From Lachnospiraceae bacterium UBA1683 (GTDB taxonomy: Bacteria > Bacillota > Clostridia > Lachnospirales > Lachnospiraceae), in contig DCKD01000093.1 in NCBI GenBank assembly GCA_002320245.1, forward strand, positions 7,708 to 71,707: DNA of 64,000 nucleotides, given 5' to 3'. The notes below the pieces were generated by a model. That model was not told the DNA's origin, ran no database searches, and saw only the letters and a list, made by a program, of their open reading frames with translations. The translations under genes were made by a program, and so were the position numbers. Every line of letters begins with the position of its first letter. The stretch's first letter is position 1. Below, in pieces: positions 49,825-59,668 of this stretch.

Positions 49825-50856
49825 ATGGGTATGGATTATAAGAACGCGGGTGTTGATATTGAGGCCGGTTACAAGTCGGTGGAGCTGATGAAAGAACATG
49901 TAAAGAAAACAATGCGCCCGGAGGTTCTCGGCGGACTAGGAGGATTTTCCGGTGCATTTTCACTGGCGAAGATTAAAGAGATGGAAGAGCCGGTATTAAT
50001 GTCAGGTACAGACGGATGTGGCACAAAAGTAAAGCTGGCGATGCTTATGGACAAGCATGATACAATCGGTATCGATGCAGTGGCAATGTGCGTCAACGAT
50101 ATTGCATGTGCAGGCGGAGAACCTTTATTTTTCCTTGATTATATTGCGTGTGGGAAAAACTATCCTGAAAAAATCGCTGCTATCGTAAGCGGTGTGGCAG
50201 AAGGCTGTCTGCAGTCAGGAGCAGCGTTAATCGGCGGGGAAACGGCGGAACATCCGGGACTGATGCCGGAAGATGAATATGATCTTGCCGGATTTGCGGT
50301 AGGTGTATGTGATAAAAAAGAGATGATTACCGGGGAAGACTTAGAGGACAGAGATGTGCTGATTGGTATGGCGTCGTCAGGAGTACACAGCAATGGATTC
50401 TCTCTTGTAAGAAAAGTGTTTGAGATGACAAAAGAATCTCTGGAAACCTATTATGATAGCCTGGGATGTACATTGGGCGAGGCTCTTCTGACTCCGACTA
50501 AGATTTATGTAAAGGCGCTCCGAGGCATCAAGGATGCAGGTGTGGCAATCAAAGCGTGCAGCCACATCACAGGGGGCGGATTCTATGAGAATATTCCGCG
50601 GATGCTGAAAGACGGAACACACGCGGTAGTAAAAAAAGACAGCTATCCGATTCCACCAATCTTTGACCTTCTTGCAGAGACGGGCAAGATTGAAGAACAG
50701 ATGATGTACAATACATTCAACATGGGACTTGGCATGGTTATGGCAGTGAACCCGGCAGATGTGGATAAGGCAATGGAGGCAATTAAGGCAGCAGGCGAGA
50801 CTCCATATGTAGTAGGACACATTGAGGCAGGGGAAAAAGGAGTCACTTTATGTTAA
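49825..50856 (+). CDS. purM: Phosphoribosylformylglycinamidine cyclo-ligase
   Basis: 343 residues. It makes AIR from FGAM with ATP. Characteristic segments: DYKNAGVDIEAGYKSVE, LGGFSGAFSL, MSGTDGCGTKVKLA, CVNDIACAGGEPLFFLDYIA, GGETAEHPG and HITGGGFYENIPRM. AGAGGAGA before the ATG. Its end overlaps purN by seven bases. Confidence 0.97.
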   Translation: MGMDYKNAGVDIEAGYKSVELMKEHVKKTMRPEVLGGLGGFSGAFSLAKIKEMEEPVLMSGTDGCGTKVKLAMLMDKHDTIGIDAVAMCVNDIACAGGEPLFFLDYIACGKNYPEKIAAIVSGVAEGCLQSGAALIGGETAEHPGLMPEDEYDLAGFAVGVCDKKEMITGEDLEDRDVLIGMASSGVHSNGFSLVRKVFEMTKESLETYYDSLGCTLGEALLTPTKIYVKALRGIKDAGVAIKACSHITGGGFYENIPRMLKDGTHAVVKKDSYPIPPIFDLLAETGKIEEQMMYNTFNMGLGMVMAVNPADVDKAMEAIKAAGETPYVVGHIEAGEKGVTLC

Positions 50857-51476
50857 AAGTATTGGTTATGGTATCCGGCGGAGGAACAAACCTACAGGCG
50901 ATAATTGACGGCGTAGAGAATGGCATGATTACAAATACGGAGATTGTCGGAGTCATCAGTAACAATAAAAATGCATATGCGCTGGAACGTGCCAGAAAGC
51001 ACGGAATCCCTGCAAAATGCATTTCCCCGAAAGCGTTTGAAAACAGGGATCTATTTAACGAAAAATTATTGGAAGAGGTTCATGCATTTCACCCAGATTT
51101 AATTGTACTGGCAGGGTTTCTTGTGGTAATACCGCCTGCAATGATTGCAGCATATCGTAACCGAATGATTAATGTCCACCCTTCTTTGATTCCGTCATTC
51201 TGCGGAACCGGATATTATGGATTGAAGGTACATGAAGCAGCGTTGGCACGCGGTGTGAAGGTGGCCGGTGCAACGGTACATTTTGTGGATGAGGGAACCG
51301 ATACCGGTCCGATTATTCTACAGAAGGCAGTGGAAGTACGGCAGGGAGATACCCCGGAGGTACTGCAGCGCAGAGTCATGGAGCAGGCAGAGTGGAAGAT
51401 TGTGCCGGAGGCAATTGACCTGATTGCAAACGGGAAAGTCAAAGTAGAAAACGGAAAAACAATCATTGAGAGATAA
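50850..51476 (+). CDS. purN: Phosphoribosylglycinamide formyltransferase
   Basis: 208 residues, formyl-THF-dependent type. MVSGGGTNLQAIIDG at the start, AGFLVVIPPAMI, the catalytic NVHPSLIPSFCG (Asn and His) and VHFVDEGTDTGPII (Asp) are all seen. It formylates GAR in step 3 of purine synthesis. Start overlaps purM; AAAGGAGTC upstream. Confidence 0.97.
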   Translation: MLKVLVMVSGGGTNLQAIIDGVENGMITNTEIVGVISNNKNAYALERARKHGIPAKCISPKAFENRDLFNEKLLEEVHAFHPDLIVLAGFLVVIPPAMIAAYRNRMINVHPSLIPSFCGTGYYGLKVHEAALARGVKVAGATVHFVDEGTDTGPIILQKAVEVRQGDTPEVLQRRVMEQAEWKIVPEAIDLIANGKVKVENGKTIIER

Positions 51477-51487
51477 GTGGATTGAAT

Positions 51488-51519
51488 GTAACAGTTCGGC
51501 TTTTCGGCAGAACTGTTAC
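51488..51519 (+). promoter_or_regulatory. 10-bp hairpin between purN and purD
   Basis: GTAACAGTTC (51488-51497) and GAACTGTTAC (51510-51519), perfect stem with a 12-base loop and no T-run. Probably modulates purD expression or mRNA stability. Confidence 0.5.
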
Positions 51520-51564
51520 GGTTTAGTTACGAAACATTTCGTAAGATTAGGAGGATACAACCCG

Positions 51565-52836
51565 ATGAAAGTATTAATCGTAGGAAGCGGCGGAAGAGAA
51601 CATGCGATTGCAGCAAGCGCAGCAAAAAGTCCGAAAGTGGAAAAGATGTACTGTGCTCCGGGAAATGCCGGAATCGCAGAATATGCAGAATGTGTGCCGA
51701 TTGGGGCAATGGAATTTGATAAGTTGGTTGCGTTTGCAAAAGAAAATGCAGTTGACCTTGTGATTGTCGGAATGGATGATCCGTTAGTAGGCGGTCTGGT
51801 TGACGAGCTTGAGGCAGCAGGCATCCGTACATTCGGACCACGAAAAAATGCGGCGATTCTGGAAGGCTCTAAAGCGTTTTCCAAAGATTTGATGAAGAAA
51901 TATGAGATTCCGACAGCAGGATATGAGAATTTTACAGATCCGGAAGCCGCGTTGGCATATCTGGAAACTGCAAAATTCCCAATCGTTCTGAAAGCGGACG
52001 GACTGGCGCTCGGAAAGGGCGTGCTCATCTGCCAGAATCTGGAAGAGGCAAAAGAAGGTGTCAGAACCATCATGCTGGACAAGAAGTTTGGTACTGCCGG
52101 AAATGAAATGGTAATCGAGGAATTTATGACCGGACGTGAGGTATCTGTACTTTCTTTTGTAGACGGAAAGACAATCAAAACGATGACATCAGCGCAGGAT
52201 CACAAGCGCGCGGGAGACGGAGATACCGGGCTTAACACCGGAGGGATGGGAACATTTTCTCCAAGCCCGTTCTATACAAAAGAGGTAGAAGATTTCTGCA
52301 GCAAATACATTTACCAGAAGACGGTTGATGCGATGGCAGCGGAGGGAAGAGAGTTTAAAGGAATTATCTTCTTCGGACTGATGCTGACAGAGGATGGACC
52401 GAAAGTACTGGAGTACAATGCACGTTTCGGTGATCCGGAAGCTCAGGTTGTACTTCCGAGAATGAAAAATGATTTGATTGAGGTTGCAGAGGCATGTATC
52501 GACGGAACATTGGATGAGATTGATTTGCAGTTTGAAGATAATGCAGCAGTCTGTGTCGTGCTTGCATCGGATGGCTACCCGGTGTCCTATGAAAAAGGAT
52601 TCCCAATCAGAGGATTAGAGAAATTCAAGGAACATGAAGGGTACTATTGTTTCCACGCAGGAACAAAGTTTGACGGGGACGAGATTGTGACAAATGGCGG
52701 ACGTGTACTCGGCATAACCGCAAAAGGAAAAAATCTGAAAGAGGCAAGAGCGAATGCTTATGCTGCAACAGAGTGGGTACAGTTTGAGAACAAATATATG
52801 CGTCATGATATTGGAAAAGCAATTGACGAGGCGTAG
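51565..52836 (+). CDS. purD: Phosphoribosylamine--glycine ligase
   Basis: 423 residues. ATG 51565 has TTAGGAGGAT upstream; the frame upstream of it contains the purN-purD hairpin and is not coding. ATP-grasp enzyme that joins glycine to PRA. GSGGREHAIA at the start, VGMDDPLVGGLVDELEA, LKADGLALGKGVLIC, QDHKRAGDGDTGLNTGGMG and YNARFGDPEAQVVLPR are diagnostic. Last gene of the purine run; terminator at 52909. Confidence 0.97.
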   Translation: MKVLIVGSGGREHAIAASAAKSPKVEKMYCAPGNAGIAEYAECVPIGAMEFDKLVAFAKENAVDLVIVGMDDPLVGGLVDELEAAGIRTFGPRKNAAILEGSKAFSKDLMKKYEIPTAGYENFTDPEAALAYLETAKFPIVLKADGLALGKGVLICQNLEEAKEGVRTIMLDKKFGTAGNEMVIEEFMTGREVSVLSFVDGKTIKTMTSAQDHKRAGDGDTGLNTGGMGTFSPSPFYTKEVEDFCSKYIYQKTVDAMAAEGREFKGIIFFGLMLTEDGPKVLEYNARFGDPEAQVVLPRMKNDLIEVAEACIDGTLDEIDLQFEDNAAVCVVLASDGYPVSYEKGFPIRGLEKFKEHEGYYCFHAGTKFDGDEIVTNGGRVLGITAKGKNLKEARANAYAATEWVQFENKYMRHDIGKAIDEA

Positions 52837-52908
52837 TGGCTCTATAGGAAGTAGAAGTCAGAAATAGCCTATAAAGACACACTTACAATGTGATTTTATA
52901 CTACAAAT

Positions 52909-52940
52909 AAAGGGATGGTTCTTCATGAGCCGTCCCTTTT
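52909..52940 (+). terminator. Rho-independent terminator after purD
   Basis: A 13-bp stem with two or three G-U pairs (AAAGGGATGGTTC, loop TTCAT, GAGCCGTCCCTTT) followed by a short T-run. Closes the purine operon. Confidence 0.8.
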
Positions 52941-53135
52941 GGCATATTAATATATGCAGGTGTTTATTTAGGTGGGAAAACAGCGGAAAAGACGTATAAG
53001 TAAAAAGCAGTAATTAGATAAAGTTATGGATGACTTAAAAGGGGATGGGGGTACAGCGGCTTTTTGTAAAAGTAACAGTGGATTAGTTTTTCTCTAAAAA
53101 AATTGTGAACACGGTCAAAAAATGAAGAGAACATG

Positions 53136-53159
53136 GTATAATAGCGATAGCTATTATAC
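53136..53159. promoter_or_regulatory. Perfect 10-bp palindrome containing a -10 box
   Basis: GTATAATAGC-GATA-GCTATTATAC. The left arm contains TATAAT preceded by TGG (extended -10), so a protein bound to the palindrome would block or shape a promoter reading toward the ABC transporter. It could be an operator of the downstream OmpR-type regulator. Confidence 0.5.
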
Positions 53160-53170
53160 CCGTGCATAAG

Positions 53171-53199
53171 GCAGTTTCTGCGGAACCGCAGAAAGCTGC
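53171..53199. promoter_or_regulatory. 12-bp leader hairpin
   Basis: GCAG-TTTCTGCGG with CCGCAGAAA-G-CTGC, one bulged G, GAAC loop. No T-run. It lies between the palindromic promoter and the ABC ATPase gene. Confidence 0.5.
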
Positions 53200-53479
53200 T
53201 GCGCATCGTCCTGAGGAATCAGTCTGTATGCGGATATGGTATACTGTGGGTAGAATTATTACGAATTGTCCTAGTGCACTGTCTCATTCATAATTAGCAT
53301 CATTCCTTCTGTTTTTTATTGGACTTCGTTGGCTTCAATCGCCGTAGCCACCGCTTCGCCTCATTCAGCCGCCTTGCCAATGAAAAAATATTCTACGGAA
53401 TTATACTAAAAATGAACGCGTCAGTACACCGGAAGATAACTTGATAGAAACATGGATTTCATGCAGAAAGGAAACGCAT

Positions 53480-54184
53480 ATGGCAGAATTTGTTCAGTTG
53501 GAGAATATTACAAAGGTATACAAGATGGGGGAAGTTGAGATTCATGCGGTAGACGGAATTGATTTTGAGATTAAAAAGGGTGAATTTGTTGTAATCGTCG
53601 GACCGAGCGGTGCGGGTAAGACAACCGTTTTGAATATTCTTGGTGGCATGGACACTGCGACAAGCGGAACGATTACGGTGGACGGAGCCGATATTACCAG
53701 CTACAACGAGCAGAAACTGACCGGATACCGCAGGGATGATATTGGGTTTGTGTTTCAGTTTTACAATCTGATTCCGAATTTAACGGCGAAGGAGAACGTG
53801 GAGCTTGCATTGCAGATTTGCAGGAATCCGCTGGATGCGGAGTCGGTTTTGCGGGATGTAGGGCTCGGAGACCGGATGGATAATTTCCCGGCACAGCTTT
53901 CCGGCGGCGAGCAGCAGAGAGTGTCGATTGCAAGAGCTTTGGCGAAGAATCCCAAACTGATGCTTTGTGATGAACCCACCGGGGCGTTGGATTACAATAC
54001 AGGAAAGGCAATTCTGAAATTGCTTCAGGATATGTGCCGGCAGAAAGGGATGACCGTGATTGTTATCACGCATAATTCCGCACTGGCACCGATGGCGGAC
54101 CGGCTGATTAAGATTAAGAATGGAAAGGTGTCATCAATGGTTATCAATGAGAATCCAATGTCCGTCGAGGATATCGAATGGTAA
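53480..54184 (+). CDS. ABC transporter ATP-binding protein (MacB/LolD type)
   Basis: 234 residues. ATG 53480 follows GAAAGGAAAC. Walker A GPSGAGKTT, Q-loop FVFQFYNLIPNLT, signature LSGGEQQRVSIARALA, Walker B LMLCDEPTGALD and the switch His in VITHN are complete. It drives the large FtsX-type permease encoded 37 bases downstream. With the following two-component system, this is the layout of mechanotransmission or antimicrobial-response ABC modules. Confidence 0.95.
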   Translation: MAEFVQLENITKVYKMGEVEIHAVDGIDFEIKKGEFVVIVGPSGAGKTTVLNILGGMDTATSGTITVDGADITSYNEQKLTGYRRDDIGFVFQFYNLIPNLTAKENVELALQICRNPLDAESVLRDVGLGDRMDNFPAQLSGGEQQRVSIARALAKNPKLMLCDEPTGALDYNTGKAILKLLQDMCRQKGMTVIVITHNSALAPMADRLIKIKNGKVSSMVINENPMSVEDIEW

Positions 54185-54221
54185 GAAACGGAAGAATGAG
54201 AGAGCCTGATAGGAGGAAAAG

Positions 54222-57200
54222 ATGAGTAAAAAAGCATTGAGAAAAGATTTTTATATGGAAATCAGAAAAAGTCTGGGGCGTTTTTTATCCATCTTTTTTA
54301 TCGTTGCAATCGGAGTGGCATTTTTTTCCGGAATCCGTGCATCGGAACCGGATATGCGTTACTCCGGGGATGAGTATTTTGACGAAAAGAAACTGATGGA
54401 TATTCAGGTTATCAGTACGATGGGGCTGACAGATGACGATGTACAGGCTTTAAAAAAAGTGGATGGAATCGAAACGGTTGAGGCGGGATATTCGAGGGAC
54501 GCAATCTGTAAGTCCGGGGATAATCAATATGTCGTACATATCATGTCACTGCTTCCGACGATGAATCAGGTGACGGTAGAGGAAGGGCGTCTTCCGGAAA
54601 AATCTGATGAATGTGTGGTTGATGTGAATTTTCTCGAAGAATATGGATATAAAATCGGCGAAGAGATTACATTTTCATCGGGAACAAAGGACAACATTAC
54701 AGACAGCCTTAAAACAGACAAATATAAGATTGTCGGAGCGGTCAGCAGCCCCTGTTATATTTCATTCCAGAGGGGCAGTACGACAATCGGCACAGGGACG
54801 ATCAATGGGTTTGTATGTGTGCCGGAGGACAGCTTTTCGATGGATGTCTACACGGAATTGTATGCAACCGTAGAAGGGGCAGGTGCGCTCACCGCATTTA
54901 CCGATGCATATGAGAATCGGGTAAAAGAGGTTCGGGACAATGTCGAAGCGATAAAAGAGGAGCGCGAGGACGCAAGGTATTACGAAATTATTGACGAGGC
55001 AAATGAAAAGGTAAGCGATGCCGAGCAGGAACTGGCGCATGCAAAAGATGAGGCGAATAAGAAATTAGAGGATGCCAGAGTGCAGATTGAGGACGGAGAA
55101 AAGCAGCTCGCTGACGGGCAGGCGCGGATTACGGATGGAATCAGCCAACTGGACAGCGCGCAGGCCCAGATTGACAGTGGCTGGATTGGGCTGCAGGATT
55201 CTTCCGCAGAGCTGGTATCAGGACAGCAGGCGCTGGACGCACAGATTGCACAGACAAACGTGCAGGTGGATGAGTTGAACCGGCAAATTGATACACTGAA
55301 CCAATTGAAGGAGCAGTATCAGGCCCTTTTGGCAAGTCAACAGACCGATGAAGCTACACTTCAGGCGATGGCTCAGCAGATTGCGGAAGGGGATGCCCGG
55401 ATAGAGGCAGCAAAACAGCAGTTTCAGGGTGCACAGGCACAGTTTGATGCTGCGCAGGCAGAAATCAATAACGGATGGGCGCAGATTGAGCAGGGGAAGG
55501 CACAGCTCAATGCTTCACAGACCGAGATAGATACGAGACGGGCGGAGCTTGCCAATGCGCAAAGTGAGCTCGATACAAAAAAACAGGAGCTGATGACTGC
55601 CAGGGCGGAGTATGAGGATGCATTGGCGGAGGCAGATGAAAAATTTGCAGATGGACAAAAGAAAGTTGCGGATGCCAAAAAAGACGTCAGCAAGATTGAA
55701 CATACAAAATGGTATATCTACGACCGGGAGCATCTGACAGAATACAGCGGATACGGCGAGAACGCGGACCGGATGCGTGCAATCGGAAAGGTATTTCCGG
55801 TATTGTTTTTCCTCGTGGCGGCGCTCATCAGTCTGACTACTATGACACGTATGGTGGAAGAGCAGCGCACACAGATTGGTACGATGAAAGCACTTGGTTA
55901 CAGTCGGCATTCTATTGCAGGAAAATATCTCGGATATGCATTTATCGCGACGGCGCTTGGATGTGTGGCGGGAGTCCTTTTCGGAGAAAAGGCATTTCCG
56001 TATGTAATCGTAGTTGCGTATAAGATTATGTATCAACACATCCCGAATGTGGTCATTCCATATGATTTGAGCTATGCGGCAATGGCATCCGGCGCTGCGC
56101 TGTTGTGTACGATACTGGCAACATTTTTCTCCTGTTTCAGGGAATTGCGCGAGCAGTCTGCTCAACTGATGCGGCCGCCGGCGCCGAAACAGGGAAAGAG
56201 GGTGCTGTTGGAGCGTATGCCGTTTATCTGGAGTCATTTGAATTTTACATGGAAGGCAACGATACGGAATCTTGTGCGTTACAAAAAGAGGTTTTTTATG
56301 ACAATATTTGGAATTGGCGGCTGTATGGCACTGCTGCTTGTTGGATTTGGCCTGCAGGATTCCATTGTAAATATCCCAAAACTACAGTTTCATGAGCTGC
56401 AGCTCAATGACGGCAGCCTGATTTTAAATGAGGATGCCAGTCAGGAGGCGCAGGATACGGTGCTGGAGATGCTGCAAAAGGATTCGAGGGTAGAGGACAG
56501 TGCTGTGAATCTGATGCAGAAAGTGACGGTAAGCCATGGGGATGAGAGTGAGGAAGTGTACCTGACGGTTCCGGAAGATGTCCGTGATTTTGAGAAACTG
56601 TACCGATTCCGCAGCCGCGTGACGCGGGAATTGTACTCTTTGAATGACAGAGGTACTATTCTGACAGAAAAGATGGCAAATCTGCTGGATGTGAAGGTGG
56701 GGGACACTGTCACGATTCAGGATGATGCAAAAGGTGAGATAGAAGTGAAGGTTGTGGCAATCTGCGAAAATTATCTGCAGCATTATCTGTATATGACGCC
56801 GGATTTGTACGAACAATTATACGGCGAAAGCCCGGAGTATAATTCGGTCAGCTTTTCGGTCAGGGACGGAAACGTAGAGACGGCACAGAAGATTGGCGAG
56901 AAACTTCTGAAGGAGGACGGAGCGCTGAGCGTGACGTATTCAAAAGATTTCGAGTCTCAGTTAAATGATATGCTTGGTGCGCTGGATACGGTGATTGTGG
57001 TGCTTGTCATTTCGGCAGGCCTGCTTGCATTCGTCGTTCTGTATAATTTAAATAATATCAATATCACCGAGCGGAAACGGGAGCTGGCAACACTGAAAGT
57101 GCTTGGATTTTATCCGAAAGAGGTCGCGGAGTATGTGTACCGCGAAAATATCATTCTGACGGTTGCCGGCGCATTGGTCGGAATCGGGCTTGGGAAACTG

Positions 57201-57383
57201 CTGCATCGGTTTATCATCAGTACGGTGGAAATCGAATCCGCGATGTTTGGAAGAAATATTGATTTCAGCAGTTTTATATATGGATTTCTGATTACGGTTG
57301 CTTTTTCACTGTTCGTCAATGGGGTGATGTATTTCAAACTGAAGAAGATTGACATGGTTGAATCACTGAAGAGTGTGGAGTAA
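54222..57383 (+). CDS. Large FtsX-domain ABC permease with extracellular coiled coil
   Basis: 1053 residues. TM1 at about 15-38 (FLSIFFIVAIGVAFFSGI), an extracellular MacB-like part, then a long Ala/Gln/Glu-rich coiled coil (about 255-490) with repeating ADGQARITDG/AQAQIDSGW-like units similar to YhgE/Pip repeats. The first FtsX domain follows (about 523-646, TMTRMVEEQRTQIGTMKALGYS), then a second extracellular region, then the second FtsX domain (about 923-1046, ITERKRELATLKVLGFYPKEVAEYV). The coil probably projects from the membrane. Substrate unknown: lipids, lipoproteins or peptides. ATG with AGGAGGAAA. Confidence 0.93.
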   Translation: MSKKALRKDFYMEIRKSLGRFLSIFFIVAIGVAFFSGIRASEPDMRYSGDEYFDEKKLMDIQVISTMGLTDDDVQALKKVDGIETVEAGYSRDAICKSGDNQYVVHIMSLLPTMNQVTVEEGRLPEKSDECVVDVNFLEEYGYKIGEEITFSSGTKDNITDSLKTDKYKIVGAVSSPCYISFQRGSTTIGTGTINGFVCVPEDSFSMDVYTELYATVEGAGALTAFTDAYENRVKEVRDNVEAIKEEREDARYYEIIDEANEKVSDAEQELAHAKDEANKKLEDARVQIEDGEKQLADGQARITDGISQLDSAQAQIDSGWIGLQDSSAELVSGQQALDAQIAQTNVQVDELNRQIDTLNQLKEQYQALLASQQTDEATLQAMAQQIAEGDARIEAAKQQFQGAQAQFDAAQAEINNGWAQIEQGKAQLNASQTEIDTRRAELANAQSELDTKKQELMTARAEYEDALAEADEKFADGQKKVADAKKDVSKIEHTKWYIYDREHLTEYSGYGENADRMRAIGKVFPVLFFLVAALISLTTMTRMVEEQRTQIGTMKALGYSRHSIAGKYLGYAFIATALGCVAGVLFGEKAFPYVIVVAYKIMYQHIPNVVIPYDLSYAAMASGAALLCTILATFFSCFRELREQSAQLMRPPAPKQGKRVLLERMPFIWSHLNFTWKATIRNLVRYKKRFFMTIFGIGGCMALLLVGFGLQDSIVNIPKLQFHELQLNDGSLILNEDASQEAQDTVLEMLQKDSRVEDSAVNLMQKVTVSHGDESEEVYLTVPEDVRDFEKLYRFRSRVTRELYSLNDRGTILTEKMANLLDVKVGDTVTIQDDAKGEIEVKVVAICENYLQHYLYMTPDLYEQLYGESPEYNSVSFSVRDGNVETAQKIGEKLLKEDGALSVTYSKDFESQLNDMLGALDTVIVVLVISAGLLAFVVLYNLNNINITERKRELATLKVLGFYPKEVAEYVYRENIILTVAGALVGIGLGKLLHRFIISTVEIESAMFGRNIDFSSFIYGFLITVAFSLFVNGVMYFKLKKIDMVESLKSVE

Positions 57384-57420
57384 GAAGTGGGAAAAAACGT
57401 AGATAAAGGAGAATGATACG

Positions 57421-58101
57421 ATGGAGACAACGAAGATTCTTGTGGTAGATGATGAAAGCAGAATGCGCAAACTGGTAAAGGATTTCCTGACTAGGGAAGG
57501 ATATCAGGTACTGGAGGCAGGAGATGGCATGGAGGCGATGGATTTGTTCTATGAGAACAAGGATATTGCACTGATTATTCTGGATGTGATGATGCCGAAA
57601 ATGGATGGCTGGCAAGTATGCAGGGAAGTGCGGGAGCATTCCAAGATCCCGATTATCATGCTGACGGCGCGGTCTGAAGAGCGCGACGAACTTCAGGGAT
57701 TTGATTTGGGTGTGGACGAATACATATCCAAACCGTTCAGTCCGAAGATTCTCGTGGCGAGAGTCGGTGCGATTTTAAGAAGAACACAGAATGCTGATGC
57801 GGGGGATATGCTGGATGCAGGGGGCATCCAGATTGATAAGGCGGCGCATATTGTGAAAATTGATGATAAAACAGTTGATTTGAGTTACAAGGAGTTCGAG
57901 CTTTTGAGTTACTTTGTGGAGAATCAGGGAATTGCCCTGTCCAGAGAAAAGATTCTCAATAATGTATGGAATTATGATTATTTTGGAGATGCACGTACAA
58001 TTGATACGCATGTAAAGAAACTGAGAAGTAAACTGGGAGAGAAGGGCGAGTATATTAAGACCATCTGGGGCATGGGCTATAAATTCGAGGTAGAAAGATG
58101 A
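57421..58101 (+). CDS. OmpR-family response regulator
   Basis: 226 residues. Receiver (LVVDDESRMRKL, phospho-Asp in IILDVMMPKMDGW, MLTARSEE, YISKPFSPKIL) and a winged-helix DNA-binding domain (LSYKEFELLSYFVENQG; DARTIDTHVKKLRSKLGE; TIWGMGYKFE). Its stop overlaps the start of the kinase gene by four bases. It likely controls the ABC transporter upstream. Confidence 0.96.
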   Translation: METTKILVVDDESRMRKLVKDFLTREGYQVLEAGDGMEAMDLFYENKDIALIILDVMMPKMDGWQVCREVREHSKIPIIMLTARSEERDELQGFDLGVDEYISKPFSPKILVARVGAILRRTQNADAGDMLDAGGIQIDKAAHIVKIDDKTVDLSYKEFELLSYFVENQGIALSREKILNNVWNYDYFGDARTIDTHVKKLRSKLGEKGEYIKTIWGMGYKFEVER

Positions 58102-59573
58102 AATATTCAATAAAGCGGCAGATGTTAGGGGTATTCCTCGGATTGGTTACAATGATTATCGCATTGATGTTTGTGCTTAACTCCAGCTTTCTGGAGCGTT
58201 TTTTCATCAAAAGCAAGCAGATGGATATGGGTGAAATGTATCAGATGCTTACAGATGCTGTCGAGACGTATCATCTCGGTGAGGAGGAGACACAGGAAGA
58301 GCTGATGAAAACATGTGAGCGTAAGAACCTGTCGGTATCGGTGGTAAATACAAATTCTGAAGTCACATTTTACACGGAACAGGATAAACGGGGACGTCTG
58401 TTTACGCAGATGCTTGGATATGAGCTTGGCATCAACAAGGGGGATGTGCTTGAGGAGACGAATCATTATAAAATATACAGGCTAAAGGACATGGGAAGAG
58501 GCGAAGAATATATTGATATGTTCGGAACACTTTCGGATGGTTCTGTCTTTATCATACAAAGCCCGTTTGGCAGCATCCGGGATACGGTCAATTCCACGAA
58601 TAAGTTCTTACTCTATGTCGGAATGGTGACATTAGTTTGTGGATTTATGTTTGTGTGGTATTTTTCCAGAAAGATTACAAAACCGATTCTGGAGCTGGCG
58701 GATCTGTCTCAGCGGATGGCAAATCTGGATTTTGACGCCAAATATACAAGCGGCGGTGAAAATGAAATCGGAATTTTGGGAGGAAACTTCAATCTGATGT
58801 CAAAACGCCTGGAGGAGACTATCTCTGAATTGAAAAGTGCGAACAATCAGCTTCAGAAGGATATCGAGCAGAAAGAAAAGATGGAGGATATGAGAAATGA
58901 ATTTCTTGGAAATGTGTCCCATGAGCTGAAAACTCCGATTGCACTGATTCAGGGCTATGCGGAAGGATTGAAAGAAGGAATCTCGGACGACCCGGAAAGC
59001 ATGGAATTTTATTGTGACGTGATTATGGATGAGGCATCGAAGATGAACCGGATGGTGAGAAACCTGCTGACACTGAACCAGTTGGAATTCGGAGAAGAAG
59101 ACCTGCAGTTTGCGAGATTCGATATTGTCGGTCTGATACAGGGGGTATTGGCAAGCTGTGAGATTCTGATTCAGCAGGCAGGCGCAGGGGTGGACTTCGT
59201 TGCGGATGAGGCTGTGTATGTCTGGGCGGATGAGTTTAAGACGGAGCAGGTGTTCCGGAATTACCTGACCAATGCAATTCACCATGTAGATAACGAAAAA
59301 CGGATTGAAATCCGTGTAATCCGACAGTCGGATACGGTGAGGATTACCGTATTCAACAGTGGAAAACCGATACCGGAGGCGGATATCACGAAACTTTGGG
59401 ACAAGTTTTATAAAGTAGATAAGGCGCACACAAGGGAATACGGCGGAAACGGAATCGGTCTGTCTATCGTCAAGGCAATTATGGAATCTTTTCATCAGCA
59501 GTATGGCGTGAAAAACTATGACAATGGGGTTGAATTCTGGTTTGAACTGGACTCCAAGCTGACGAAAGATTGA
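58098..59573 (+). CDS. Sensor histidine kinase, HAMP type
   Basis: 491 residues. TM1 about 10-27, an extracellular domain of about 145 residues, TM2 about 174-192, HAMP (SRKITKPILELADLSQRMANLD), a HisKA box NVSHELKTPIALIQGYAEGL, N-box NYLTNAIHHV, NSGKPIPEAD, FYKVDKAH and GNGIGLSIVKAI. The large sensor domain suggests direct ligand sensing, unlike the short-loop BceS kinases. Partner of the preceding regulator. Confidence 0.95.
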   Translation: MKYSIKRQMLGVFLGLVTMIIALMFVLNSSFLERFFIKSKQMDMGEMYQMLTDAVETYHLGEEETQEELMKTCERKNLSVSVVNTNSEVTFYTEQDKRGRLFTQMLGYELGINKGDVLEETNHYKIYRLKDMGRGEEYIDMFGTLSDGSVFIIQSPFGSIRDTVNSTNKFLLYVGMVTLVCGFMFVWYFSRKITKPILELADLSQRMANLDFDAKYTSGGENEIGILGGNFNLMSKRLEETISELKSANNQLQKDIEQKEKMEDMRNEFLGNVSHELKTPIALIQGYAEGLKEGISDDPESMEFYCDVIMDEASKMNRMVRNLLTLNQLEFGEEDLQFARFDIVGLIQGVLASCEILIQQAGAGVDFVADEAVYVWADEFKTEQVFRNYLTNAIHHVDNEKRIEIRVIRQSDTVRITVFNSGKPIPEADITKLWDKFYKVDKAHTREYGGNGIGLSIVKAIMESFHQQYGVKNYDNGVEFWFELDSKLTKD

Positions 59574-59611
59574 CAGAGAAATAAGAAAAGCATAACATAA
59601 GAGAGTCAAAG

Positions 59612-59668
59612 ACCCCGCTGTAAGCAACAGGGCATCAAATTTGACACACCCCAAAGGGCGGGGTTTTT
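59612..59668 (+). terminator. Terminator-like ACCCCGC...GCGGGGT hairpin
   Basis: ACCCCGC (59612-59618) pairs with GCGGGGT (59658-59664), then TTTTT. The 39-base insert contains further short pairings. The following 100 bases (59670-59770) are GC-rich with AGTGCC...GGCACT and read like an intergenic repeat, but no second copy is in the window. Confidence 0.6.

Larger units (their letters stand above)
52941..53479. other. Gene-free 540-base stretch before the ABC/two-component locus
   Basis: No complete gene. It contains a palindrome with a TATAAT (53136-53159), a strong hairpin (53171-53199) and a TATACT box with upstream TG (53240-53245). On the minus strand a start-less frame from about 53395 ends with TGA at 53300 and reads SLARRLNEAKRWLRRLKPTK, which may be a gene remnant. 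Confidence 0.45.
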
